Position numbers and translations under genes: made by a program. A stretch of 64,000 nucleotides of DNA from Chitinophaga sp. CF118 (lineage in GTDB: Bacteria; Bacteroidota; Bacteroidia; Chitinophagales; Chitinophagaceae), in NCBI RefSeq assembly GCF_900112615.1, contig NZ_FOMK01000003.1, positions 806,001-870,000 on the forward strand. The letters are read 5' to 3'. The notes under the pieces were generated by a model, which was not told where the DNA came from, did no database searches, and saw only the letters and a program-made list of their open reading frames with translations. Positions 27,605-36,291 of this stretch are shown here, in pieces (the stretch's first letter is position 1; each line of letters starts with the position of its first letter).

Positions 27605-29176
27605 ATGAAGAAAAATAACGCTTACAGGAATGTAATTATAGCCAGCCTGTTAATAACAGGACTGACCATTGCCTGTAATAAAGATTTAGATAAAACAAAT
27701 CCGAGTTATGCTACGCTTGACAAGTACTTTAAAAATAGCAGTGAATTACAGCAGGGTACTAATGCCATCTACTCTGCATTTCATGGCGGAAGCCTGGTAG
27801 GACGGGAATGGTTTTTCCTGAATGACCTTAGAAGTGATGATGTATCTTCCGGTGGTGGCCAGCTTGAGGTACCCCGTGCACAAATTCTGAATGGTGCAAC
27901 TACCTCAGATAATGCGGTAATGAATAGTGTATGGAACGGTCTTTACACTGTTATTCATCGTTCAAATACAGTGATTGGCAGCGCCGCAAATGTTACTGAC
28001 AATGATGCTGTTCGTGATCAATGCGTAGCCCAGGCAAAATTCTTTAGAAGCTGGGCTTATTTTGAACTGGTAAGCCTTTGGGGAGCAGTACCTGTATATA
28101 AACAGGTGGTAAGCACTCCGGATCAATTCCAGTCAAGAGCAGCAGAAGATACAGTTTATAACCTGATTATACAGGATTTAAAAGACGCTGCTGCCGTATT
28201 AAATTCGACTTATTCCTCAGCAGAACAAGGTAAGATTACTTCGGGCGCAGCCAATGCAATGCTCGGCAGAGTATACATGCAAAAAGGTGATTATGCTGCT
28301 GCAAAAGAAGCGTTGTTAAAAGTGACAGGCTCTGGTCTCTATCAACTTACTAACAATTATAGCGATAACTTTTTGGAAGAAACGGAATTCAATGCAGAGT
28401 CTATCTGGGAAGCTGTTTATGTTGATAAAGGTGATAACTCTTTTGATTGGAGTGGCACAGGTGACGGGGCAGGTACTGCCCAATCGACTATACGTAATCA
28501 GGAGTACTGTCCGCTTGCGTGGAGAAATCTTATCCCGTCCGACAGATTCCTGAATGAATTTGAAAATACAGCAACGGGGGCTGCTAAAACAGATCCACGC
28601 TATAAAGCAACCGTTTATGAAACGGGCGATAAGTTTAATAATGATGCATCTGTACTTACAGACGGTATGCAAAATGGTAATTCTTCTATAGTGGATGGCG
28701 TAACGAAAAAGGTGAGCTGGCGTAAATTTATGATTATCTATAAGCAGAGTCTTTCTACGGCTTCTTATCATCCCGGAGGTAATAACCAGCGTATGATCCG
28801 TTATGCAGAAGTGTTATTGATGCTTGCTGAATGTGAGAATGAACTTGGCAATACGGCTGCTGCTGTTGCTTACTTAAACCAGGTGAGGGACAGACCGACA
28901 GTTACCATGCCACATTATCCAACTGCGAAATATCCTGCGTCCAATAAAGATGAGGTTACCAAAGCTATTATGCATGAAAAAACAGTAGAACTGGGAGATG
29001 AAGAAGTGCGTAACCGTGATATTCTGAGATGGCGCAAAAAAGGATATTATACAACAGATCCGATAAGTTATTTCAGGAAAAACAGGGACGAGTTATTACC
29101 AATACCTCAGCAGGAAATTGATAATAACCCGAAACTCGGTGCAGGCGGCATCGACAAACAAAACCCAGGATATTAA
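27605..29176 (+). CDS. SusD/RagB-family outer-membrane lipoprotein
   Basis: 523 residues, 38 nt after susC. The lipoprotein signal has its lipobox at LTIACNKDLD (Cys24). The SusD helical core is visible in AKFFRSWAYFELVSLWGAVPVYKQV and ANAMLGRVYMQKGDYAAAKEALLKV. The conserved C-terminal region has RMIRYAEVLLMLAECENELGNTAAAVAYLNQVRDR and ELGDEEVRNRDILRWRKKG, close to the pattern near the SusD C-terminus. It is the surface glycan-binding lid of the neighbouring SusC. Its stop codon overlaps the stop of the convergent esterase gene within TTAA at 29173-29176. Confidence 0.95.
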   Translation: MKKNNAYRNVIIASLLITGLTIACNKDLDKTNPSYATLDKYFKNSSELQQGTNAIYSAFHGGSLVGREWFFLNDLRSDDVSSGGGQLEVPRAQILNGATTSDNAVMNSVWNGLYTVIHRSNTVIGSAANVTDNDAVRDQCVAQAKFFRSWAYFELVSLWGAVPVYKQVVSTPDQFQSRAAEDTVYNLIIQDLKDAAAVLNSTYSSAEQGKITSGAANAMLGRVYMQKGDYAAAKEALLKVTGSGLYQLTNNYSDNFLEETEFNAESIWEAVYVDKGDNSFDWSGTGDGAGTAQSTIRNQEYCPLAWRNLIPSDRFLNEFENTATGAAKTDPRYKATVYETGDKFNNDASVLTDGMQNGNSSIVDGVTKKVSWRKFMIIYKQSLSTASYHPGGNNQRMIRYAEVLLMLAECENELGNTAAAVAYLNQVRDRPTVTMPHYPTAKYPASNKDEVTKAIMHEKTVELGDEEVRNRDILRWRKKGYYTTDPISYFRKNRDELLPIPQQEIDNNPKLGAGGIDKQNPGY

Positions 29177-31083
29177 TTTGGAATATTAATTTCAAAAGGG
29201 GAGGCCAGCAGGCCTTCCCTGTTTGATAAGTTAGGATTGTCAGGATTATCAGCCCAGGCATAACGTACATACCGGGGAGAGGGGATCGAGTTCGACCATA
29301 CAATCACAGTATTACCTTCAATGCGTGCGTTTGCCCACACAAACTTTTTATCAGCACCCGCAACGGCAAACTGGGCGGGTGCTTCTCCATCATTTGTAAT
29401 CAGACCACTACCTGTGGATGAAAAAGAAATAATGACCTTATTACCGTCTGATTTTGCGTTTTCATAAAGCGGGCCTGTTGCAACAAGCTGCTGTTCGTTG
29501 TATGCCATTTTCTTCGCCAGTAACGCCAGCCGGTCACCCACTTCCTTTTTCCTGTCCGGATGAATGTCATTCCATTCTCCGAGGTCAATGGTTACTGCCA
29601 TACCAGTGTTAGGCAATGCAAGTGCCTTACGCTGTGCTTCCCTGGTAGCAGCCCAGTTGCTTTCCGAAGGTAGGTACTGCACATCCATGAAATTAGGCAA
29701 CTGCACATAGAGGAATGGAATATTGCCTTCCCTCCATTTGTTTCTCCAGTCTCTTATTAATGCTGGCAGCAGTTGGGCATAGGCGGCAGGATCGCCTGCA
29801 TTACTTTCTCCCTGGTACCATAAGATACCTTTGATAGGATAGGAGGTGAGAGGTGCAAGCATGGCATTGTATAATGCAGTTGGGCTTTCCTGTGCCTGGA
29901 TCCCATTATTGGCGGTAGTTGTACTAACCTCACCAACTTTATAAAACCAGGTTCCTTTGAGGTCCAGTGTATCTTTACCGGCACTGAGATAATAAGGTTT
30001 ATCAGGTACAAAACCTCCTTTCCCTCCATAGTTGGTAACGCGTACAACGATCAGGTTTTTACCTGCTTTCAAAGTACCTGCAGGTAACTGATAACGTCGT
30101 TGCGGATATTGATAAGTGGTGTTTCCCACCTGTTGCCCGTTGATGTAAACTACATCTGCATCAACAATCCTTCCAAGGCTAAGTTTTGAGGGGATGCCAG
30201 TCATAGATACCGGCACATCTATTTCCCGCCGGTACCATACGGTACCATTCAGCTCATTGGCACCCTGGTCTTCCCAATAACCTGGGATATTTATCTGCCG
30301 CCAGTGCATAGGAATATAGTCCGGGTTATACCATTCCGGGCGATTGATCAGTCCTGCATCCCGTGTAACAGTATCTTTATTTACCACTGCCGGACGGAAG
30401 TAATCTTTGTTTTTCCGGATAGTAGCTGTGATGGATGGAAACTCCTGTAATCCGTCTTCGCTTGTCCATGCTTCAATGGGTGTACCACCTACAGATGCAT
30501 TGATCAATCCAATTGGAACATGGTATTGACGGAAAATATTTCTTGCAAAGAAATAGGCTACAGCAGAAAAATCACTTACATCCTGTGTAGTGGCTGCCTT
30601 CCAGAAGCCTGTGGGAAGGTCATCATGAGCTGTTTTCAGATCTGTCATGGTTGATACGCGGAACTGACGAATTTCCGGATATTGGGCATTTGCAATGTCA
30701 TCAGCATAGCGTTCCCTATGCAGTTGCATCTGGTGCACCATGTTTGATTGTCCTGAGCATACCCATACATCGCCAACCAATATATCGTTCAATTGTATAT
30801 GGTTGCTGCCATCAATGCTCATTGTGTATGGTCCGCCAGCCTGGAGTGGAGGCATTTTTACAAACCATCGGCCATCATTGGCCGTAGTCGCTTTGAAACG
30901 TTTTCCACAAAAGCGGATGCTAATGGCTTCTCCCGGTGAGGCCCAGCCCCAGAGGTTTACCGGTACATTGCGTTGTAGTACCATGCTGTCGCGCACCAGC
31001 CTTGGAAGCCGCACCTGAGCGGCTGATTGGAGAAGCAGCGCGGGGAATAAGATGCCTGTCAGGAACAGTATTTTTCTCATCAT
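29173..31083 (-). CDS. Sialate O-acetylesterase-like carbohydrate esterase (SASA family)
   Basis: 636 residues with a signal peptide (about 1-22). The SGNH/SASA nucleophile block is VWVCSGQSNM (Ser113), the second block ILWYQGESNAGDP, and the catalytic Asp/His block WNDIHPDRKKEVGDR. Between the first and second blocks lies a jelly-roll-like insert (about 265-370) with GTVWYRREIDVP and DADVVYINGQQVG, as in glycosidase sugar-binding domains. Such enzymes remove O-acetyl groups from sialic acids or from plant polysaccharides such as xyloglucan. Without other sialic acid genes nearby, deacetylation of a plant glycan is at least as likely. It is convergent with the LacI-linked SusCD, and a LacI-type operator lies about 150 bp upstream. 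Confidence 0.88.
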   Translation of the reverse strand: MMRKILFLTGILFPALLLQSAAQVRLPRLVRDSMVLQRNVPVNLWGWASPGEAISIRFCGKRFKATTANDGRWFVKMPPLQAGGPYTMSIDGSNHIQLNDILVGDVWVCSGQSNMVHQMQLHRERYADDIANAQYPEIRQFRVSTMTDLKTAHDDLPTGFWKAATTQDVSDFSAVAYFFARNIFRQYHVPIGLINASVGGTPIEAWTSEDGLQEFPSITATIRKNKDYFRPAVVNKDTVTRDAGLINRPEWYNPDYIPMHWRQINIPGYWEDQGANELNGTVWYRREIDVPVSMTGIPSKLSLGRIVDADVVYINGQQVGNTTYQYPQRRYQLPAGTLKAGKNLIVVRVTNYGGKGGFVPDKPYYLSAGKDTLDLKGTWFYKVGEVSTTTANNGIQAQESPTALYNAMLAPLTSYPIKGILWYQGESNAGDPAAYAQLLPALIRDWRNKWREGNIPFLYVQLPNFMDVQYLPSESNWAATREAQRKALALPNTGMAVTIDLGEWNDIHPDRKKEVGDRLALLAKKMAYNEQQLVATGPLYENAKSDGNKVIISFSSTGSGLITNDGEAPAQFAVAGADKKFVWANARIEGNTVIVWSNSIPSPRYVRYAWADNPDNPNLSNREGLLASPFEINIPN

Positions 31084-31231
31084 AAGAATTATCTGAAAGC
31101 ACGTTCTTTTGCTGAATGTAGTTTCCTGACTTCTCCACCAGTTACAATTCTTATTTTCATATCATGGAAAGTGGGCTATTAATACAATTCGCGTATGTGT
31201 GCTTTATGATAAGTAAACTTAAAAAAAAAGT

Positions 31232-31249
31232 TACACAATCGGTTGTAAT
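31232..31249. promoter_or_regulatory. LacI-type operator 3 (esterase promoter)
   Basis: TACACAATCGGTTGTAAT repeats the core of operators 1 and 2. With the A tract in front, 31219-31245 matches 23933-23959 at 26 of 27 positions. It lies 149 bp upstream of the esterase start, in the same orientation relative to that gene as operator 1 has relative to the lacI-type gene. Confidence 0.75.
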
Positions 31250-31301
31250 TTTTGAAGTTTTGTCTAAACCTAATGCCCTGACCATAAACTTATTGTTAAT
31301 A

Positions 31302-31339
31302 GCAATAGGCTGTACTTTTTTCAAAGTATAGCCTATTGC
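31302..31339. terminator. Strong hairpin downstream of the ABC permease gene
   Basis: 17-bp stem GCAATAGGCTGTACTTT / AAAGTATAGCCTATTGC with one mismatch and a 4-nt loop, just past the permease stop at 31346. The minus-strand tail is AT-rich but not a clean T run. It can insulate the ABC operon from the esterase promoter. Confidence 0.75.
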
Positions 31340-31345
31340 CGCGGC

Positions 31346-32467
31346 CTAATCCTGCCGGTAATAACCACGGTAAAAAAGTACGATAGAGAAAAAGAAATTT
31401 ACCAGTATCAGCCATAATACCCAGCCATACATGATCCCCCAGAACAGCAGCAGGAACATACCAAATAAAGCAGGCAGGTAAACTTGCATGCTGTTGCCGG
31501 ACCGGTAGCAAATGCTGCGCAATAGTTGTATTATGCTGATGCCCAGCAACAATAAACTTATACTTGTTAAGGGTTTGAAAGCAGTTATCACCCAGGTGAA
31601 TTCAGGTAATAACAGGATGATATGAGTGAGAATGGAATAAAAGTAAATGCGTGTTCTGCTGTAGGGGAAGTTACGCATGAAACTCAGATAATCCTTCTCA
31701 AAATGATGCTCCTGGTAAATAAGCAAAGCATGCACAAGGGCAATCATCAATACTACTGTACCAGAAGTCCGAAGATCATTTGGCCCCGTTTCAAATAGAT
31801 GAAACATGCCAGTACTGATGATAATTGCAGTGAATGCTTTGGTGATTACATATGTGAGCTTGCGTTTATCGAGTATATGGTAAATGAAAAGACTGAAAAG
31901 TGGTTTCTTCCAGCGGCCGGTTAGTTTCAGGAATACTGTGGTATGCGGAGTGTCTGCAAACCGGTTTGCCAACTGCACATAGATCAAGGCGCCTGTAATG
32001 GTAAGTAGCAGCAGATAACTGAGTATCACTAATGGTAGTACGTAATGATGCCAGATGAGGCCAATACAAAGCGCAAATACTGCATATACAAATGCAGGTA
32101 TATTAATAAGCAGTTGCATATAGAACCAGCTGAGGAACTGCTTCCGGCGGCTCATGGCAGTACTGCTGTAATAAATAAACTGTTGGGCTGTACCAGATAA
32201 TTGCAATGCGACATACTGCCAGCTCTTAATATTATAAATCAGGCAAACCACAAAGAACAGGCACATGATCAGCGGATTGCTGACCAGTGTAATGGTGATC
32301 AGTTGCTGAAAGTACGAAAAGAAATCCTGCGGTATTGCCCCAAGTGTATTGATAAAAAAGCAGTAGCTGATGAATGTGACAAACATAAACAGCAACAAAC
32401 CTGCGTGCATTCTGTAGAATCCATTGGTAAAGATCCGGGTTAATACGACAGTAAGCGGCTGTTTCAT
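31346..32467 (-). CDS. Multi-spanning membrane protein, probable ABC transporter permease
   Basis: 373 residues with about nine hydrophobic helices (for example LLLFMFVTFISYCFFINTLG and LVILSYLLLLTITGALIYVQLA). No family motif is recognised directly. Its ATG overlaps the stop of the ATP-binding protein gene by 4 nt (ATGA, 32464-32467), and the pair is alone in the operon. It is therefore most likely the membrane half of a small exporter. Substrate is unknown; no biosynthetic genes are adjacent. Confidence 0.7.
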   Translation of the reverse strand: MKQPLTVVLTRIFTNGFYRMHAGLLLFMFVTFISYCFFINTLGAIPQDFFSYFQQLITITLVSNPLIMCLFFVVCLIYNIKSWQYVALQLSGTAQQFIYYSSTAMSRRKQFLSWFYMQLLINIPAFVYAVFALCIGLIWHHYVLPLVILSYLLLLTITGALIYVQLANRFADTPHTTVFLKLTGRWKKPLFSLFIYHILDKRKLTYVITKAFTAIIISTGMFHLFETGPNDLRTSGTVVLMIALVHALLIYQEHHFEKDYLSFMRNFPYSRTRIYFYSILTHIILLLPEFTWVITAFKPLTSISLLLLGISIIQLLRSICYRSGNSMQVYLPALFGMFLLLFWGIMYGWVLWLILVNFFFSIVLFYRGYYRQD

Positions 32468-33099
32468 GGTTCCACCAGTTTAAGGGTTTGTGCTGCTACC
32501 AGCAATGTACCAGTGGTGGCCAGACTGCCTTCCTCTGGTACCTGGTGGGATGATAATAAAAAGCTGGTTCCTGCCGCATGACTGTCCTTTATCCATTTAT
32601 ACAAGACCAGTAGAGAGGCGCTATCCATTGTTATCAGTGGTTCATCCAGCAGAATAAGAGAAGGATTTCCTATGAAGGCTAGTACCAGCGAAAGTTTTTT
32701 AAGCATTCCACTGGAATAGGTGCTCACAGGATCGTTGATATAATCCTGCATCTGCATACTGTTGATATAATCTTCTGCCTGGGCTGGTGTGCCGTTCTTA
32801 GCACTGATGAAAAGCTCCGTCATTTCCCGGCCGGTGAGGTAAGGAGGGAAGATGGGTTCAGCTTCTGCAAAATTAACCAGGCTACGATATGCTCTTGTTT
32901 GGTTCTTTACATTAAGGCAATTATTCAGTACTATATCTCCCTCAAAATGTAAAATTCCTGCCAATGCTTTTAATAGGGTGCTTTTCCCGGAGCCGTTTAC
33001 CCCCTTAATCCAATAGATACCAGGCGTAATACGAAGGTTATCAATGGCGAGTACCAAACGGTGATGGTAGTACTTTTTAAATTGTTGTAAATGCAACAT
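32464..33099 (-). CDS. ABC transporter ATP-binding protein
   Basis: 211 residues, a single nucleotide-binding domain. Walker A is GVNGSGKS (33-40). The signature region is YSSGMLKKLSLVLAF, a degenerate LSGGQ. Walker B is PSLILLDEP, and the H loop lies in LLSSHQVPEEG. It hydrolyses ATP for the permease encoded just downstream, with which it overlaps by 4 nt and is translationally coupled. The short, exporter-like form resembles drug or peptide export ATPases. Nothing shows the cargo. Confidence 0.9.
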   Translation of the reverse strand: MLHLQQFKKYYHHRLVLAIDNLRITPGIYWIKGVNGSGKSTLLKALAGILHFEGDIVLNNCLNVKNQTRAYRSLVNFAEAEPIFPPYLTGREMTELFISAKNGTPAQAEDYINSMQMQDYINDPVSTYSSGMLKKLSLVLAFIGNPSLILLDEPLITMDSASLLVLYKWIKDSHAAGTSFLLSSHQVPEEGSLATTGTLLVAAQTLKLVEP

Positions 33100-33301
33100 A
33101 AATGGTAATAAGCTAAAAGAAGTTAACTAAATGCTCTTCCAATTGCAATTTACTGTTTGAATATTATAAATTATGTTAAAGTCTTTTGGGTAAAAGCCAT
33201 ACACCCTTTTTGAAGATTCTTACTACCTGCGCCTGAATAAATTCAAGATATTAACCTTATTTTTTGCATGTAATTCTGTTTCAAATGTCTTTACAACTAC
33301 T

Positions 33302-34114
33302 TTATTTCTTCTTGTTGCGAGGACCAGCCGGCTGCCTTGCGCCAGGCAGATCCTTAAGCAACTGATCGGCGAGTTCCTTTACGGCCAGTGAGTTATTGCC
33401 TCCAAGTTGCATTGTCAGCAGCTCGTATTCCTCATTGACCCCGGCGAGCACGCTGAGTGGCCCTGCCTGCACACAGACAACGCGACCCAGCAGCGGCAGG
33501 GCAGGAGTGAACCCGATACGTTGTAGCAGTGCCAGTGCCTGCTGTAATGCGGTACTGCCTCCACCGGCTTGTAACTTACCACCACCCATAGCCACCACAT
33601 CGCGTTCGGTACAGTTGTGCAGCTGAAAGCGGCAGAATACACTTTTGGTAATACGTTCGTTGAAGGTTTCGCTGGTCTCAATCGGTGTTTGCCATTTGAA
33701 CGGAACGCCCGGTTCCAGCATTACGAGTGGTGCATCATTACCGTTACCGCGTTGCAGATCGAGGTAGTGGTCGTACAGTGGATCCATTGAAAGGTCCGTT
33801 TCGATGGCTACAGGGAAGAAACGGCCGGCTGGCGGAGCGTCTTCTTCGTCGTCTTCGAAGCGCTCAATGATGGAAGGGAAGGTGTGATCCTGCATGCCGC
33901 CAAATGGGAAGTAGCCATTGCTATTGATGCCCATGAGTCGTAGGAATTCCACATAGGAGGCAGGCAGCATTACGTCACGGTTGGCGATCAGAGTCGAGAT
34001 GACCTCGTCCGGTACTCCCACCAACTGTGACAGGAACGCCGGGGCGCGCTGCCTGATAAATTCGATCACAAGTGGCCAATCCAATAGCGGGTTCTTTTGA
34101 CTTTCTAAATCCAT
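33302..34114 (-). CDS. SMI1/KNR4-like protein
   Basis: 270 residues from the ATG at 34114; an upstream ATG at 34147 would overlap the preceding gene. The SMI1/KNR4 fold is suggested by the pattern LPASYVEFLRLMGINSNGYFPFGGMQDHTFPSIIERFEDDEE, followed by FFPVAIETDLSMDPLYDHYLDLQ. Family members often act as immunity proteins in contact-dependent or polymorphic toxin systems, but many are stand-alone. A tail of small and basic residues (PGARQPAGPRNKKK) ends the chain. It follows the hypothetical gene at 34141-34620 by 26 nt on the same strand, so the two are probably one operon. No toxin gene is next to it. Confidence 0.7.
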   Translation of the reverse strand: MDLESQKNPLLDWPLVIEFIRQRAPAFLSQLVGVPDEVISTLIANRDVMLPASYVEFLRLMGINSNGYFPFGGMQDHTFPSIIERFEDDEEDAPPAGRFFPVAIETDLSMDPLYDHYLDLQRGNGNDAPLVMLEPGVPFKWQTPIETSETFNERITKSVFCRFQLHNCTERDVVAMGGGKLQAGGGSTALQQALALLQRIGFTPALPLLGRVVCVQAGPLSVLAGVNEEYELLTMQLGGNNSLAVKELADQLLKDLPGARQPAGPRNKKK

Positions 34115-34140
34115 ACTACTGCCTGGTTGATTTAGAACTG

Positions 34141-34620
34141 TTAGCAATTTCTTTTAACATCTATTCTATTCCAGTAATTATCATCATCTTCACCATATTC
34201 CGTGTAGTCCCTGTTAAAATCCAAAACACCATCCGTAATCACATATTTATCAACGACATAACGAAGTTCCCCTTCATCATTTTCTTCGTTGAAATAAAGA
34301 AAGAATGTTGCATTTTCCAGCCACTCCGCTAACGTAGCAATACAGGAGTAATAGGCATAGTATGGATTATACACAGTATCAGTGTAAAGTTCAATTTCAT
34401 CTTCTCTTACTGTTATAAACATCAGAACGCGCTCACCATACCGCGGATCATTGTACGAGGAAACAATATCCTTTACCTTTTCAGCATTCTCCGGCTTCAT
34501 CTTAATTTGAACCTTATATTTCTGAAAAACCGGAAATTCCTGGCGACAATATATGCTTTCGTGAAACAGGATTAATTTATCCGTCTCCTGAAAGGAAAGG
34601 TCAAATGCTTCTTTATTCAT
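34141..34620 (-). CDS. Hypothetical acidic protein, possible immunity protein
   Basis: 159 residues, cytoplasmic, not recognised. It is rich in Tyr, Asp and Glu (for example YTDTVYNPYYAYYSCIATLAEWLENATFFLYFNEENDEGELRY) with an acidic stretch YTEYGEDDDNYWN near the C-terminus. Size, acidity and its place directly upstream of an SMI1/KNR4-like gene resemble immunity proteins. This is inference only. Confidence 0.5.
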   Translation of the reverse strand: MNKEAFDLSFQETDKLILFHESIYCRQEFPVFQKYKVQIKMKPENAEKVKDIVSSYNDPRYGERVLMFITVREDEIELYTDTVYNPYYAYYSCIATLAEWLENATFFLYFNEENDEGELRYVVDKYVITDGVLDFNRDYTEYGEDDDNYWNRIDVKRNC

Positions 34621-34981
34621 AATGCTAGTTGGCTTAAGTCCGTATTTTTATTTTCCATGAATACCTAACCACTTTGTTAGAAGCCTCAAAAATAGGAGTT
34701 TAAGGTTATTACTACGAATTAGCAACTACTACATATGGTCTACATGCATAGAAAACCTAACTAACGTTAATGGAACCCAAACCGGGAAATCTCAAAAGTA
34801 GAAATTTCTGCTTTTGAGTGCCGCTCCATGTCTTAATATAACTCCTTCAAACTCACGTCAGATTAAGTTCGTTTTCTGAAATAATATTTTAATTACAAGT
34901 GTAATTGGTTGAAAGTATGATAGAATTCGATGAATTGGCACACAACTTGCTAATTGGTTACTAAAATTAAACCTACAATTA
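34621..34981. other. Divergent intergenic region with a 28-nt palindrome
   Basis: 361 bp between the hypothetical gene (leftward) and the DUF4382 lipoprotein gene (rightward). No coding frame is visible. The only clear structure is the palindrome at 34791-34818. Confidence 0.5.
34791..34818. repeat. 28-nt near-perfect palindrome
   Basis: CTCAAAAGTAGAAA / TTTCTGCTTTTGAG, 14 bp with one T-G wobble and no loop. It lies between divergent genes, so it is not a terminator of either. A dimeric-regulator site or a structured leader is possible. Confidence 0.7.
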
Positions 34982-35761
34982 ATGAAAAAGCCACTTTTAG
35001 CTGTATTATTTATGGCAATGTTATTTATCGCAGCCTGCAGTAAGGACAATGATAACTCAGGCAAATCCCGGTTAAGTGTTTATCTAACTGATGATCCGTC
35101 CACTTACGATGCTGTTTTAATAGATATTCAGGACATCCAGGTGAATACTACAACAGATACAGCAAGTGGATGGCAATCAATAAATCTATTACGTCCGGGA
35201 GTATATGACCTGCTTAAATTCAGGAATGGCCTTGACACTGTATTAGCTTCGGCCGAAATACCGGCAGGGAAAATATCCCAGATCAGACTGATATTAGGTT
35301 CCAATAACAGTGTTGTAATCAACGGAGCTTCTTATCCATTGGAAACACCTTCCAGCCAGCAATCAGGATTAAAATTAAATGTTCATGCACAACTGGAAGC
35401 TGGTATAGAATATAAATTATGGATTGATTTTGATGCCAAACGTTCGATTGTAGTTACCGGTGGTGGTACTTACATTCTGAAGCCAGTTATCCGTACCTAT
35501 GCGCAGGCTACCAGTGGTTCTGTGAAAGGTATTACACTGCCCGCAACAGGAGTTAACTGGATATATGCCATACAAAATACCGATACCATTGCTTCAGCTA
35601 AACCGGATCTGATAACAGGAGGCTTCCTGATCAGTGGCCTCAGCAGCGGCTCTTATACCATTTCAATTGATGCGGCCGCACCATTAAACGATACTACGGT
35701 TAATGGTGTAAACGTTACTGTAGGTCAGGTTTCTGATTTAGGCACAGTGCAGTTGCATTAA
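34982..35761 (+). CDS. DUF4382-family lipoprotein
   Basis: 259 residues. The lipoprotein signal has its lipobox at FIAACSKDND (Cys19). The DUF4382 pattern is clear at SRLSVYLTDDPSTYDAVLIDIQDIQV, then LLRPGVYDLLKFRNGLDTVLASAEIPAGKISQIRLILG, with LWIDFDAKRSIVVTGGGTYILKPVIR behind it. A C-terminal beta-sandwich (about 175-259) ends GQVSDLGTVQLH. Members are surface or periplasmic lipoproteins of unknown function. It is monocistronic with a terminator at 35786. Confidence 0.85.
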   Translation: MKKPLLAVLFMAMLFIAACSKDNDNSGKSRLSVYLTDDPSTYDAVLIDIQDIQVNTTTDTASGWQSINLLRPGVYDLLKFRNGLDTVLASAEIPAGKISQIRLILGSNNSVVINGASYPLETPSSQQSGLKLNVHAQLEAGIEYKLWIDFDAKRSIVVTGGGTYILKPVIRTYAQATSGSVKGITLPATGVNWIYAIQNTDTIASAKPDLITGGFLISGLSSGSYTISIDAAAPLNDTTVNGVNVTVGQVSDLGTVQLH

Positions 35762-35785
35762 TTTAACTGTTTATAACTAATAAGG

Positions 35786-35815
35786 AGAGCTGGCTATTAA
35801 GTCCAGCTCTTTTCT
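35786..35815 (+). terminator. Rho-independent terminator of the DUF4382 gene
   Basis: 8-bp stem AGAGCTGG / CCAGCTCT with a 9-nt loop, followed by TTTTCTATT, 25 nt after the stop codon. Confidence 0.85.
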
Positions 35816-36291
35816 ATTATACAGGTTATATTTTCGTTGAAAATTAAACTATAGCAGTAACGACTCCACGAATTAATAAATCAGAGTGAGGAAACAAACT
35901 CAACCTACTAGTAATCAATACTAATTCGTTCGTAAATGATAAGCCTAAATGAAATCTGCCCGGCTAGTTTTGGGGCTCTCAGGTAAAATACCTTTTTTCA
36001 GGGATATGGGGAACAGATTACAACTACTACTTTTGTAATGTAATCGTGAATATAATACTACTACAATAAACATATGCAATAACACACACACAAATACTAT
36101 TTCCAATCAAATTATTAGAGAGCGAAGCAAAATAACTGCAAGCTCTTTCCTATTACCTTAGTCCTATTCCTATTGAAAACCTGAAAATGTTAACCCCCCA
36201 TTTTTTTCTCCTGCCTTCGTTATACAGAAAATGAATATACTGTAATTGATGCAACAAGTTGTATAACGAAGGCGGTTACACTATTAAATAT
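35816..36291. other. Intergenic region between convergent genes, with a long-arm inverted repeat
   Basis: About 476 bp, AT-rich, no coding frame. It contains the 14-bp perfect inverted repeat at 36213-36273, just past the stop of the DUF6915-like gene. The rest shows only scattered ACTACTA runs. Confidence 0.5.
36213..36273. repeat. Perfect 14-bp inverted repeat with 33-nt spacer
   Basis: GCCTTCGTTATACA at 36213-36226 and TGTATAACGAAGGC at 36260-36273. Arms of this length are unlikely by chance. It is not followed by a T run and the loop is long, so a simple terminator is doubtful. It could be a recombination scar or a protein-binding site. Confidence 0.7.

Noticed and set aside
36213..36273. 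Possible integron attC or lox-type site at the inverted repeat.
   Set aside because: The core orientation is opposite to attC (GTTATAC outside-left rather than an AAC end), the arms do not match lox sequences, and no recombinase gene is near.
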